A DNA stretch of 64,000 nucleotides, taken from assembly GCA_037138475.1 (NCBI GenBank), contig JBAXII010000004.1:16233-80232 (forward strand), read 5' to 3'. The translations under genes and the position numbers were made by a program. The notes beneath the pieces were generated by a model that was given only the letters and a program-made list of their open reading frames with translations, was not told where the DNA came from and ran no database searches. Below are positions 7,634 to 15,013 of this stretch, piece after piece. Every line of letters starts with the position of its first letter. Within the stretch, counting starts at the first letter, position 1. The DNA comes from JAGOLU01 sp037138475. Its GTDB lineage: Bacteria; Patescibacteriota; Microgenomatia; UBA1406; GWC2-37-13.

Positions 7634-9292
7634 CTAGACGGTGCGACTCTGTGTGTGCAAGTGGTGATCTGCCGCAGCCATGACGATGCCTGCCATCGTC
7701 CAAAAGGTAAATGCTACCTTTGACGCCTCAAACACATCGATCATGACTGCATTGATCCCCAGTGCAACCATGCCTACAGAAAAGCCTAAAAAGAGTAGTC
7801 GGGTAGAGTGCTTGAGTGAGAACGCTACACGTGTCGAACGTGAGAAGACTAGCCATAGTATATATACAAAGAGTCCAGTCCCGAGAAGCCCTGTTTCACC
7901 GAGCCATCTGAAGTAGTCCCCATCAGTGCTTTCAGTGATGGAGCTAGGACCGGTCCCCAGAAGAGGATTTCTGAGGAATGCGTTCCACGCACGAGGCCAC
8001 TCAACTTGAGTACGTGTAGTCATAGAAGTATCTCCAGCATAGACACTTTTGACGATGATATCAGCCATTTCCTTGTACTTGTCCCCCACTATCTTTTCAG
8101 CCTGCTGTCTAGTGAGCGTGACGCCACCTTTTCTAGCCTCATCTATTTCATGCTCTATTCGAATGTTCTTTAACACTACAAGGGCTGCTTTGTCTTGAGA
8201 AATTGGCTTGGAGGTCCCCTTGATATTTATAGATACTCCGATACCTGAGGGGAGAGTGTCGGTAGCCAGATTTTGATCGATTGTCACCTCACCCGTTCTG
8301 GTATTTTCAAATACCTGTCGCTGTTTGAACGTATCCTGGAGACGCTGAGTCATATCACTATTGGTGTACATGAGCACAAGGGTAAGGAGTGTGGTAAAAA
8401 CAAGTAGCTTGATCTGTCGTGAAGCTATACAAAAAACAACGATGGATACGATATACGCTGCAAACGATACCCGTGATGCAGTGAAGATAAGCACGAGGAT
8501 GGCAAGTGAATACGTTACAAATGCACGGAGTCGGTGTCTCCCAACCGCTATCCACGATGCAAGGATGGGTATAAAAAATACGAGATACGCTGCAAGATCG
8601 TAGTGTCCTGCAAAGGTGGATGAAACGCGCGCAAATGGAGTAAGATTTAGCAGGGCACCTTTTGCAAACTCATAGTTCATGGTCTGGACCGCGGGAAAGT
8701 CAAAGAATCGAAAGAAAAAGTATGATACCGGAGATAAGACTGCGATCTTTGCTTCGTATCCCCACTGAAAAAAGTCTCTGACAGGCTGAAACACCGACGA
8801 AAACTTTTGCCCCAGCGCATACAACGATACGACAAACACCACCACCAAGGCATATTTAAAGTATTTTCTCACCTGATTATATTGTTGGTCGCCAACAAGC
8901 TTAGTTTGAGCAAATTCCATGGCCACAGCAGCATATGCCACAAAAAAGGGTATCATGTACTCGACACGTCTCAGTGTATGCGCAAGTCCTATGTTTCGGA
9001 ACATAATCGTGTGGGAAATGAAGTAGTTGAACAGGAACGATGCCATACAGGCAGCCCAAAATAGCAGGATATACTTTGCAAAAGTAGATTGCACGACAAA
9101 CTTCTTTCTATAGATCTGTACCACCATCACGAGTGCCATAAAGGCAACATAGAAATCCTCAAGACGCACTGAGATATAGGTGTCATTGATTCGTATAAAG
9201 GGAAACTTCGGGTACAGAGGTATAAGAACCAAGAAAAAAACAGTCAATATCCTGAGTATATTTCTATCGAACGAGTGAATGATTTTTTTCAT
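7634..9292 (-). CDS. O-antigen ligase/polymerase-like membrane protein
   Basis: A 552-residue protein with about a dozen hydrophobic segments and one large hydrophilic loop (about 300-415), the topology of the Wzy/WaaL O-antigen ligase superfamily. After the loop comes WPRAWNAFLRNPLLGTGPSS, a typical motif of that family, then GDYFRWLGETGLLG. It would polymerise or ligate a lipid-linked glycan outside the membrane. It follows the GT2 gene by 3 nt and precedes the GT-C gene by 27 nt, so it is in the same operon. Confidence 0.8.
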   Translation of the reverse strand: MKKIIHSFDRNILRILTVFFLVLIPLYPKFPFIRINDTYISVRLEDFYVAFMALVMVVQIYRKKFVVQSTFAKYILLFWAACMASFLFNYFISHTIMFRNIGLAHTLRRVEYMIPFFVAYAAVAMEFAQTKLVGDQQYNQVRKYFKYALVVVFVVSLYALGQKFSSVFQPVRDFFQWGYEAKIAVLSPVSYFFFRFFDFPAVQTMNYEFAKGALLNLTPFARVSSTFAGHYDLAAYLVFFIPILASWIAVGRHRLRAFVTYSLAILVLIFTASRVSFAAYIVSIVVFCIASRQIKLLVFTTLLTLVLMYTNSDMTQRLQDTFKQRQVFENTRTGEVTIDQNLATDTLPSGIGVSINIKGTSKPISQDKAALVVLKNIRIEHEIDEARKGGVTLTRQQAEKIVGDKYKEMADIIVKSVYAGDTSMTTRTQVEWPRAWNAFLRNPLLGTGPSSITESTDGDYFRWLGETGLLGTGLFVYILWLVFSRSTRVAFSLKHSTRLLFLGFSVGMVALGINAVMIDVFEASKVAFTFWTMAGIVMAAADHHLHTQSRTV

Positions 9293-9295
9293 AGG

Positions 9296-10252
9296 TTATA
9301 AAGACAATTGCTCACGAGCCCTAGTGTATGTTTCAACAAGATAGGGCTTTCCAAAAACAATTCCGATTATGATACTTATGCGAGCTTTAAGCTGAAGTAG
9401 GTATTGTACCAAAGCCAACTCTTTTGGGGAATGGTGAGTTTTGTACAGGTAGAGTAACCCCCGGAAAAGCTGTATGACAGGATACGACTTATTACTTGAT
9501 GCAGAGCCGATATGTACGACTCTTGCCGATGGCTCAAACCATATGGTCATCCCTTTTTTTGCTGCACGATGGAATAGCTCAACTTCCTCCATATACATAA
9601 ATATTTGTGAGTCAAAGCCACCCAGCTCAACAAAATATTCCTTCTTACAGATGAAACATGCGCCAGAAACCCAGTCTGTTTGTGTCGCAGTACCAGGGGA
9701 TGATCTTGTCAGACCCCATCTGTCCCCAAATAAAAAGAGCATACCGATGATGGTCGGAATAGTAAAGTATGCACCTGCAGATGATTGTGGAGTAAGGTCT
9801 GGATTGAGGAGTTTGGGGCCTATAAAATGACGTCGAAGCCCAGAAGTATCGTACTTGATGGCGGTTTCGAATGAGACTGGCTTGTTATAGGTGAGATAGA
9901 CAGAAAATAGTTTTGAGAGACCGTCTTCCACAATCATGGTGTCCGTATTAATCAGGAGTACATATTCACCATCTGATGATGAAGCAGCTAGGTTGTGACC
10001 TCGTCCAAAACCGATGTTATCAGTCTGACGGATCACCTTCACATCAAAGCAAAGCTCTCCTTGGATTGCGTGAATGGCCTCACAGGTACCATCTGTTGAG
10101 GCATTATCGACTACCACCAACTCCACATCTGAATGACTAAGGGTCCTAATCCAGCTTTTCTTGAGAGATCGATCGATACTGCGAATCGCCTGAATAGTGA
10201 TATCTTTGGTGTTATAGGACACCATGTTGATTGAGAGCAGATGTGCTGACAT
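9296..10252 (-). CDS. Glycosyltransferase family 2, rhamnosyltransferase-like
   Basis: A 318-residue GT-A enzyme. It shows the nucleotide-binding strand ELVVVDNASTDG (about 45-56), DNIGFGRGHNLAA (about 78-90), the metal-binding segment LLINTDT (about 100-106) and the family's MYMEEVELFHRAAKKG (about 224-239), which resembles WbbL/rhamnosyltransferases. It is the first gene of the minus-strand glycan operon. Its ATG is covered by the predicted promoter of the divergent tRNA. The rmlC-like gene across the tRNA would fit a deoxyhexose donor, but that is inference. Confidence 0.87.
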   Translation of the reverse strand: MSAHLLSINMVSYNTKDITIQAIRSIDRSLKKSWIRTLSHSDVELVVVDNASTDGTCEAIHAIQGELCFDVKVIRQTDNIGFGRGHNLAASSSDGEYVLLINTDTMIVEDGLSKLFSVYLTYNKPVSFETAIKYDTSGLRRHFIGPKLLNPDLTPQSSAGAYFTIPTIIGMLFLFGDRWGLTRSSPGTATQTDWVSGACFICKKEYFVELGGFDSQIFMYMEEVELFHRAAKKGMTIWFEPSARVVHIGSASSNKSYPVIQLFRGLLYLYKTHHSPKELALVQYLLQLKARISIIIGIVFGKPYLVETYTRAREQLSL

Positions 10253-10260
10253 GATATAAT
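10231..10260 (+). promoter_or_regulatory. Promoter of tRNA-Met
   Basis: TTGAGA (10231-10236), an 18-nt spacer and TATAAT (10255-10260) place the start near 10267, about 33 nt before the mature tRNA. It overlaps the start codon of the divergent GT2 gene. Confidence 0.6.
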
Positions 10261-10299
10261 CCTATTGTACCCAAAATTCAGCCAGTTTGGGTGAGTTTT

Positions 10300-10371
10300 G
10301 CCGGAGTAGCTCAGTGGTAGAGCAAACGTTTCATAAGCGTTGGGTCGGGAGTTCGATTCTCCCCCCCGGCA
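10300..10371 (+). tRNA. tRNA-Met (CAU)
   Basis: A 72-nt cloverleaf. Acceptor GCCGGAG pairs with CCCCGGC except for an A6-C mismatch. D arm is GCTC/GAGC. Anticodon stem AACGT/GCGTT closes the loop TTCATAA with anticodon CAT. T arm is GGGAG/CTCCC around TTCGATT. Discriminator is A. No CCA follows directly, so CCA would be added enzymatically. The G1-C72 pair argues against an initiator; elongator Met or lysidine-modified Ile(CAU) cannot be separated by eye. rmlC begins 25 nt downstream. Confidence 0.93.
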
Positions 10372-10395
10372 CACACCAATTTAGTACTCATACCT

Positions 10396-11019
10396 ATGAA
10401 AATACTCTCCATATCACCCCTTCACCTCCCTGATGTAAAGGTTGTCAGAGTAGAGCGATTTGTAGACGAACGAGGATATTTTACCGAGATTATGCGCGAG
10501 TCACATCTTACCTCACGCCCTGAGTTGAGCTGCATCAGGGGCAAACACTTCCAACAAGCGAATGAAAGTGTATCGAGCGCAGGCACGATACGAGGTCTAC
10601 ATATACAGGTAAATCCAAACCTTGATAAATATCTGAGGCTTATTTCCGGACACATTATCGATCTTGCGCTTGATATTCGTCAAAACTCTCCCACCTTTGG
10701 ACAGATCTGTACCTATGAGTTGAAATCTGACCCAGATGCAGCCTATGAGGATATGCTCTTGATTCCCTTTGGTTTTGCGCATGGCATCGCGGTTATAGAA
10801 GATTGTCGTGTACAGTATTTTCAGACAGGTGATTGGAATGGAGATGGAGAGGCATCGATCAGCCCACATTCACCGGAGATTGATTGGTCAGGCGTAGACC
10901 CCGTTCATCGCTCCGTATTTGAATCCCTTTCTAAAAATCCGAAAATGAGTGAGAAGGATAAAATGGGTATCTCACTGTCTCAATGGGCTACTCACCGACT
11001 TGCTCCATTTGTACAGTAA
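10396..11019 (+). CDS. rmlC: dTDP-4-dehydrorhamnose 3,5-epimerase-like protein
   Basis: A 207-residue cupin of the RmlC/RfbC family, which epimerises dTDP-4-keto-6-deoxyglucose on the route to dTDP-L-rhamnose. It has RGYFTE near the start, the catalytic-base His in TIRGLHIQ (H69), GHIIDLALDIR with the conserved Asp, SPTFGQ, IPFGFAHG, and a C-terminal PHSPEIDWSG resembling the usual DPxIxIxW end. No rmlA, rmlB or rmlD is present in the window, so it could act on a related sugar. It lies just after the tRNA and probably shares its transcript; truB starts 7 nt after its stop. Confidence 0.85.
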   Translation: MKILSISPLHLPDVKVVRVERFVDERGYFTEIMRESHLTSRPELSCIRGKHFQQANESVSSAGTIRGLHIQVNPNLDKYLRLISGHIIDLALDIRQNSPTFGQICTYELKSDPDAAYEDMLLIPFGFAHGIAVIEDCRVQYFQTGDWNGDGEASISPHSPEIDWSGVDPVHRSVFESLSKNPKMSEKDKMGISLSQWATHRLAPFVQ

Positions 11020-11026
11020 CACAATC

Positions 11027-11779
11027 ATGCCAATCGCTGTATACAAACCGCGAGGCAAAACTCCTCTCGAGTGTGTGCGACAGTATCAAAAGCGCAACAC
11101 TACTGATGTAGTGATTAGTTACGCGGGCAGACTTGACCCCATGGCTGAGGGAGTACTCCTGCTACTGGTGGGTGAGGAAAACAATAAACGGAGAGAATAT
11201 GAACACTTCTCAAAAGTCTACCTGGTTGATGTAGTATTTGGAATCAAGACTGATACGGGCGATTTGATGGGTATCCCTACTGTATCAAGTTTTGATCCGC
11301 CTCATTACTCTCCAGCAGAGATAGAAGCTGCTGCCCAGCCATATGTTGGTACATATCTCCAGCGCTACCATCCATACTCGTCTACCCGAGTCAACGGGAA
11401 GCCGCTCTTTTATTGGGCACGCGAGGGTAGGCTAGGTGAGATCGTTATACCTACCCACCCCATCACGGTTGAATCAATACAGATTATCGAATCAAAGTTC
11501 GTACCACTTCAAAACTTGACTCATGAGTGTCAATCAGTGGTGCCTCAGGTTCATGGTGAGTTTCGCCAAAACGAGATAGTAGATGCGTGGGTTGAGATAT
11601 CTACGCCGCGCCTTGTTCAGCAAGTGACCATCAAGGTACGTTGTGCGAACGGGGGAGCCTACATGCGCGTACTCGCTGAGGACATGGCAAAATCGCTTGG
11701 CACCGAAGGATTTGCATCATGCATCACTCGTACTGCTGTCGGCCAGTGGCAACTCAGCGATTGTGTACAATTGTGGTAA
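11027..11779 (+). CDS. truB: tRNA pseudouridine(55) synthase TruB
   Basis: Isomerises U55 to pseudouridine in the tRNA T-loop. The start MPIAVYKPRGKTP fits the family; a longer frame from 10949 would overlap rmlC by about 70 bp, so the ATG at 11027 is preferred. The catalytic Asp is D37 in GRLDPMAEGVLLL. YLVDVVFGIKTDTGD and the RxNGKPLFYWAREG segment are also typical. At 250 residues it is shorter than E. coli TruB and the PUA tail is reduced. truB near rpsO and pnp is a conserved bacterial neighbourhood. Its 3' end overlaps the convergent flavodoxin gene by 63 bp. Confidence 0.92.
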   Translation: MPIAVYKPRGKTPLECVRQYQKRNTTDVVISYAGRLDPMAEGVLLLLVGEENNKRREYEHFSKVYLVDVVFGIKTDTGDLMGIPTVSSFDPPHYSPAEIEAAAQPYVGTYLQRYHPYSSTRVNGKPLFYWAREGRLGEIVIPTHPITVESIQIIESKFVPLQNLTHECQSVVPQVHGEFRQNEIVDAWVEISTPRLVQQVTIKVRCANGGAYMRVLAEDMAKSLGTEGFASCITRTAVGQWQLSDCVQLW

Positions 11780-12208
11780 GATATCTCGGTCCAGCCACGC
11801 ATCTACTTTGTCACACATCACCTCATCGGGAAATCCATCGAGTCGTAGTGAAGGTGCACATAACACTATCTGTTTACGAGCAAGTGAGCTCTCGAGCTTA
11901 TCTACCACACCGCAAAAATGTTCATATGCACTATCTCCCAGGCCAAAGAGTGCAACACGTTTCATTTCAATTCTCTCAAGCGCATCTAACTGTTCGATAA
12001 ATACCTGAGTTGCAGGATTTGGATCACCTTCGCCCCATGTTGATGCGCCTATAAGTACAAAATCATAGGCATTGAGCGTTTCAAATTCGCAGAACGATTG
12101 ATCCACCAAGTCTACTGCATGTCCTCTTTTTGTCAGAAATGCGTGCATATGCTCTGACACGAGAAGCGTATTACCAGTCAATGAACCGTAGAGTATGAGT
12201 AGATGCAT
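11717..12208 (-). CDS. Flavodoxin
   Basis: An FMN-binding electron carrier of about 163 residues. The phosphate loop is LYGSLTGNT at the N-terminus; the isoalloxazine loops are IGASTWGEGDPNP and FGLGDSAYEHFCG. The start at 12208 (MHLLILYG) is chosen because the alternative upstream Met overlaps the PBP gene stop at 12214. It begins 5 nt after that stop, so it is probably co-transcribed with the PBP gene. Its 3' end runs 63 bp into the convergent truB. Confidence 0.9.
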   Translation of the reverse strand: MHLLILYGSLTGNTLLVSEHMHAFLTKRGHAVDLVDQSFCEFETLNAYDFVLIGASTWGEGDPNPATQVFIEQLDALERIEMKRVALFGLGDSAYEHFCGVVDKLESSLARKQIVLCAPSLRLDGFPDEVMCDKVDAWLDRDILPQLYTIAELPLADSSTSDA

Positions 12209-12213
12209 AAGTA

Positions 12214-14496
12214 CTATTGGGCACAGTCGAGGCATCCATCCGAGAAGGGGTCTTTAAGTATTGTTTTTTCACGCTCCTCGGCGTTTTCTTCACCTGCCTT
12301 GGCAGGTTTATCAGTGTCCTTGTTGACCCAGAACTTCCCTCGTGTGGTACGAGATGTTCTCACATTTTCAGTGCCGGCTATAAAGTATTCATATTCCGTA
12401 TCACCACAGGCGCCTCCATCAGCTCCTTCGAGACGTCCGTCTTTGCATACACGTCTTCCTACCACTCCCTCAGGTTTGACGGGATATAGGACAGGTTGAC
12501 CTTCAAGTACTGAGGTCATGATGCCGTTCCAGATAGGAGCAGCCCCAGTCACTCCAGATGCGAGAAGCTGGTTCATAGGAGTATTGTCATTGTTGCCGAC
12601 CCACACTGCCACGAGAAAGTTAGGAGTGTATCCGATCGTCCAGTTATCTTTCTTTTCATCAGTAGTACCCGTTTTGACTGAGACGGGTACGTATCCTTTG
12701 ATGTTTAGTTTAGATCCACGTCCAAAGGCATCTTTGCGCGCATTGTCATCTGAGAGGATGTGAGAGATAAGATAAGCGGCCTCTTCAGATATGGCACGTT
12801 TGCCACCCATAGCGAGATAGTTTGGCATCTCGAGAGGTGCATGTATATCGAGTGTATAGTTTGGGTCCTGAAACTCATACAATACCTTGCCGTTTGAATC
12901 AGTGATCTTGAGTATGGATTGGAGATTTCGTGGCTTCCCTCGATTTGCAAACGTTGAAAATGCTTGAGCCATCTCTGTCATCTTTACCTCGCCACCACCA
13001 AGGGTGAGTGAAAGTCCATATCTGCTTGGATCAACTTGAAAAGAGTCGATGAGAAATGCTGATGATGAAGCGATAAAACTATCGACGGTATTCATCGAAA
13101 GCACCTTCACTGCAATCACGTTATTTGAGTTGGCGAGCGCATATCTGATTTTCATGGGCCCATGAAAAACTCGATCATAGTTGAGTGGACAGTAGGGCCG
13201 TTGGGGCGACTTGAAACATGTTGCATTGTCCAACAACACGCTAGAAGGAGTGATCAGTCCGCGGTCAAGGGCAATGGCATAGTTGATAGGCTTTATAGAC
13301 GATCCTGGCTGTCGGAGTGCTGTGGTGACATTAAAGCTACCCGAAGGAGAAGCAAAGTAGTCATACGATCCAATCATCGCCAATATCTCGCCAGTCACCG
13401 GTCGCGTGATCAGAGACGCAGCATTGCCCACATTCAGATATCTCACTTGCTCCAGTTCGCTTTGCAGTATCTCCTCTGCCTTTGCTTGTAAGGGCAAATC
13501 AAGAGTGGTGTAAATATGTAGTCCTGCAGTACCCACAAATTGTGATCCAAATTTGTCCTCTAGTTGTGATTTGACATAAAATACGAAATGTGGGGCCTTG
13601 ATGTCCACATGTTGGAGATTGGTGGCAAGGGGAGTTTGTAATGCCTCGGTGTATTGGGCTGGAGTTATATAGTTTTGTTCCCTCATCTTCTGAAGCACCT
13701 CGTTTCGACGTCTGATCGCAGCATCGGGATTTACATAGGGATTGTAGGTACTTGGCAGTTGGGGAAGGCCCGCAAGGAGCGCTGCTTCGGCGATGCTCAG
13801 ATCCTTTGCCTTTTTATTAAAATATGAGTTCGCCGCTTCTTCGATGCCATATGCGGAACCTCCATAGGGTATCTGATTGAGATACATCTCTAGGATTTCA
13901 TTTTTACTGAACCGTTTTTCTACAGACATAGCCAATATGATTTCTTTGATCTTTCGCTTCCAGGTTCGCTCGGGGGTGAGGAGTGCGAGCTTTACCAGTT
14001 GTTGAGTGAGCGTAGAGCCACCCTGCACACCAGTTTTATTGATATATGTCTCCTTTGCAGCACGGAGGACTCCTGATATGAGCGAAACCCCTGAGTGCTT
14101 GTAAAAGTCCTTGTCTTCTATGGCTACTGAAGCTTGACCTATATATACAGGCAGATCAGCCAGCTTTACGGGAGTGCGGTTTTGATCGCTAAAGACTTCG
14201 TAGAGGAGGGTGCCATTTCTATCATATATATGTGAGGATAGGGGAGTGGATTGGAAGTTTCGCAGCTTCTCTGGATTTGGCAGATCCTGGATGATATTTT
14301 TATAAAAGTAGTAGTTGGCACTCACGAACAGAGACACGATAACGATCGCAAAGAGCAAAAACAGCACGAGCCGAGAGTGTGACCGCTTTTTTGAATGAAC
14401 AGTAACCAACGCAGTGTGATTTGCCTGGTGGTGAGAGTGTGGAGCGTGCATAAGGGAGAGAGGTGCTGATTGTATCAGACTCATACAGGTTGACAC
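12214..14496 (-). CDS. Class A penicillin-binding protein (transglycosylase/transpeptidase)
   Basis: Bifunctional PBP1-type enzyme polymerising and cross-linking peptidoglycan outside the membrane. Short basic cytoplasmic tail, one membrane helix (about 42-62), then a GT51 domain with catalytic Glu in AIEDKDFYKHSG (E127), GGSTLTQQLVK (159-169) and RKIKEIILA. The transpeptidase domain has the Ser nucleophile in QPGSSIKP (S399 or S400), SNN near residue 455 and KTGTTDEKKDNW near residue 610. A start at 14451 (MHAPHSHH) is possible and would fit a TACAAT box at 14469-14474. A Cys pair near the C-terminus (DGCLDCAQ) is unusual. Confidence 0.93.
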   Translation of the reverse strand: MSTCMSLIQSAPLSLMHAPHSHHQANHTALVTVHSKKRSHSRLVLFLLFAIVIVSLFVSANYYFYKNIIQDLPNPEKLRNFQSTPLSSHIYDRNGTLLYEVFSDQNRTPVKLADLPVYIGQASVAIEDKDFYKHSGVSLISGVLRAAKETYINKTGVQGGSTLTQQLVKLALLTPERTWKRKIKEIILAMSVEKRFSKNEILEMYLNQIPYGGSAYGIEEAANSYFNKKAKDLSIAEAALLAGLPQLPSTYNPYVNPDAAIRRRNEVLQKMREQNYITPAQYTEALQTPLATNLQHVDIKAPHFVFYVKSQLEDKFGSQFVGTAGLHIYTTLDLPLQAKAEEILQSELEQVRYLNVGNAASLITRPVTGEILAMIGSYDYFASPSGSFNVTTALRQPGSSIKPINYAIALDRGLITPSSVLLDNATCFKSPQRPYCPLNYDRVFHGPMKIRYALANSNNVIAVKVLSMNTVDSFIASSSAFLIDSFQVDPSRYGLSLTLGGGEVKMTEMAQAFSTFANRGKPRNLQSILKITDSNGKVLYEFQDPNYTLDIHAPLEMPNYLAMGGKRAISEEAAYLISHILSDDNARKDAFGRGSKLNIKGYVPVSVKTGTTDEKKDNWTIGYTPNFLVAVWVGNNDNTPMNQLLASGVTGAAPIWNGIMTSVLEGQPVLYPVKPEGVVGRRVCKDGRLEGADGGACGDTEYEYFIAGTENVRTSRTTRGKFWVNKDTDKPAKAGEENAEEREKTILKDPFSDGCLDCAQ

Positions 14497-14528
14497 AAGT
14501 TGTAGTGGAAATCAGCTAAAGCGTGTTG

Positions 14529-14534
14529 TATAAT
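14529..14534 (+). promoter_or_regulatory. -10 box of rpsO
   Basis: Perfect TATAAT 13 nt before the ATG of rpsO, giving a predicted leader of only about 7 nt. No good -35 is seen at the standard distance. Confidence 0.5.
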
Positions 14535-14547
14535 CTCTCTCGTACCT

Positions 14548-14817
14548 ATGATTACACTCCCTGAAGACAAACATCTTATCATCAACGAATACGCCCAACA
14601 CAAAGGCGACACAGGTTCTCCTGAAGTGCAAATAGCACTCCTTTCTCAAAAGATCCAAAAGCTCTCAGAACACCTCGGTGAAAACAAGAAAGACAATCAT
14701 TCTCGCCGTGGCCTCCTCAAAGTCATCGCAAAGCGTCGTCGTATCATCGGATACTTACAAAAGCTCAATGATGCCCGATATCAAGCAATGATCACAAAAC
14801 TAGACTTGAAAAAGTAA
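14548..14817 (+). CDS. rpsO: 30S ribosomal protein S15
   Basis: 89 residues, the normal length. Family features: INEYAQHKGDTGSPEVQIALLS, the HLGENKKDNHSRRGLL helix-turn contacting 16S rRNA helices 20-22, and KRRRIIGYLQK. It is followed by pnp after 196 bp, as in many bacteria, with a strong RNA fold between the two genes. Confidence 0.97.
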   Translation: MITLPEDKHLIINEYAQHKGDTGSPEVQIALLSQKIQKLSEHLGENKKDNHSRRGLLKVIAKRRRIIGYLQKLNDARYQAMITKLDLKK

Positions 14818-14843
14818 TAGCCACGTGAGATGATGTGATAATT

Positions 14844-14914
14844 GATTTTAGAAGTTTATTATTTGAACAATACACTTGAGCAGCAGCTAAGTGCCTGGTT
14901 CAACTTCTAAAATC
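14844..14914 (+). promoter_or_regulatory. Nested hairpin between rpsO and pnp
   Basis: A perfect 13-bp outer stem, GATTTTAGAAGTT (14844-14856) with AACTTCTAAAATC (14902-14914). Alternative inner pairings are TTGAAC/GTTCAA (14863-14868 with 14898-14903, partly competing with the outer stem) and CACTT/AAGTG around a small loop. In E. coli the rpsO-pnp spacer carries an RNase III hairpin through which PNPase represses its own synthesis; here the position and shape are analogous, though homology is not claimed. No T-run follows immediately, so a processing or attenuation role is likelier than plain termination. Confidence 0.6.
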
Positions 14915-15013
14915 TCCCTCAATTTTGTTTTTACGCAGACACAAACTAGCTCACACGACTCATTTGTCTTCTGTTTATCTTAGTACTTATTTATTTATAT
15001 TTTCTCATATTTT

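Noticed and set aside
10111..10374. Minus-strand frame covering the tRNA-Met gene
   Set aside because: It reads through the tRNA and the GT2 start; a typical antisense-tRNA artefact.
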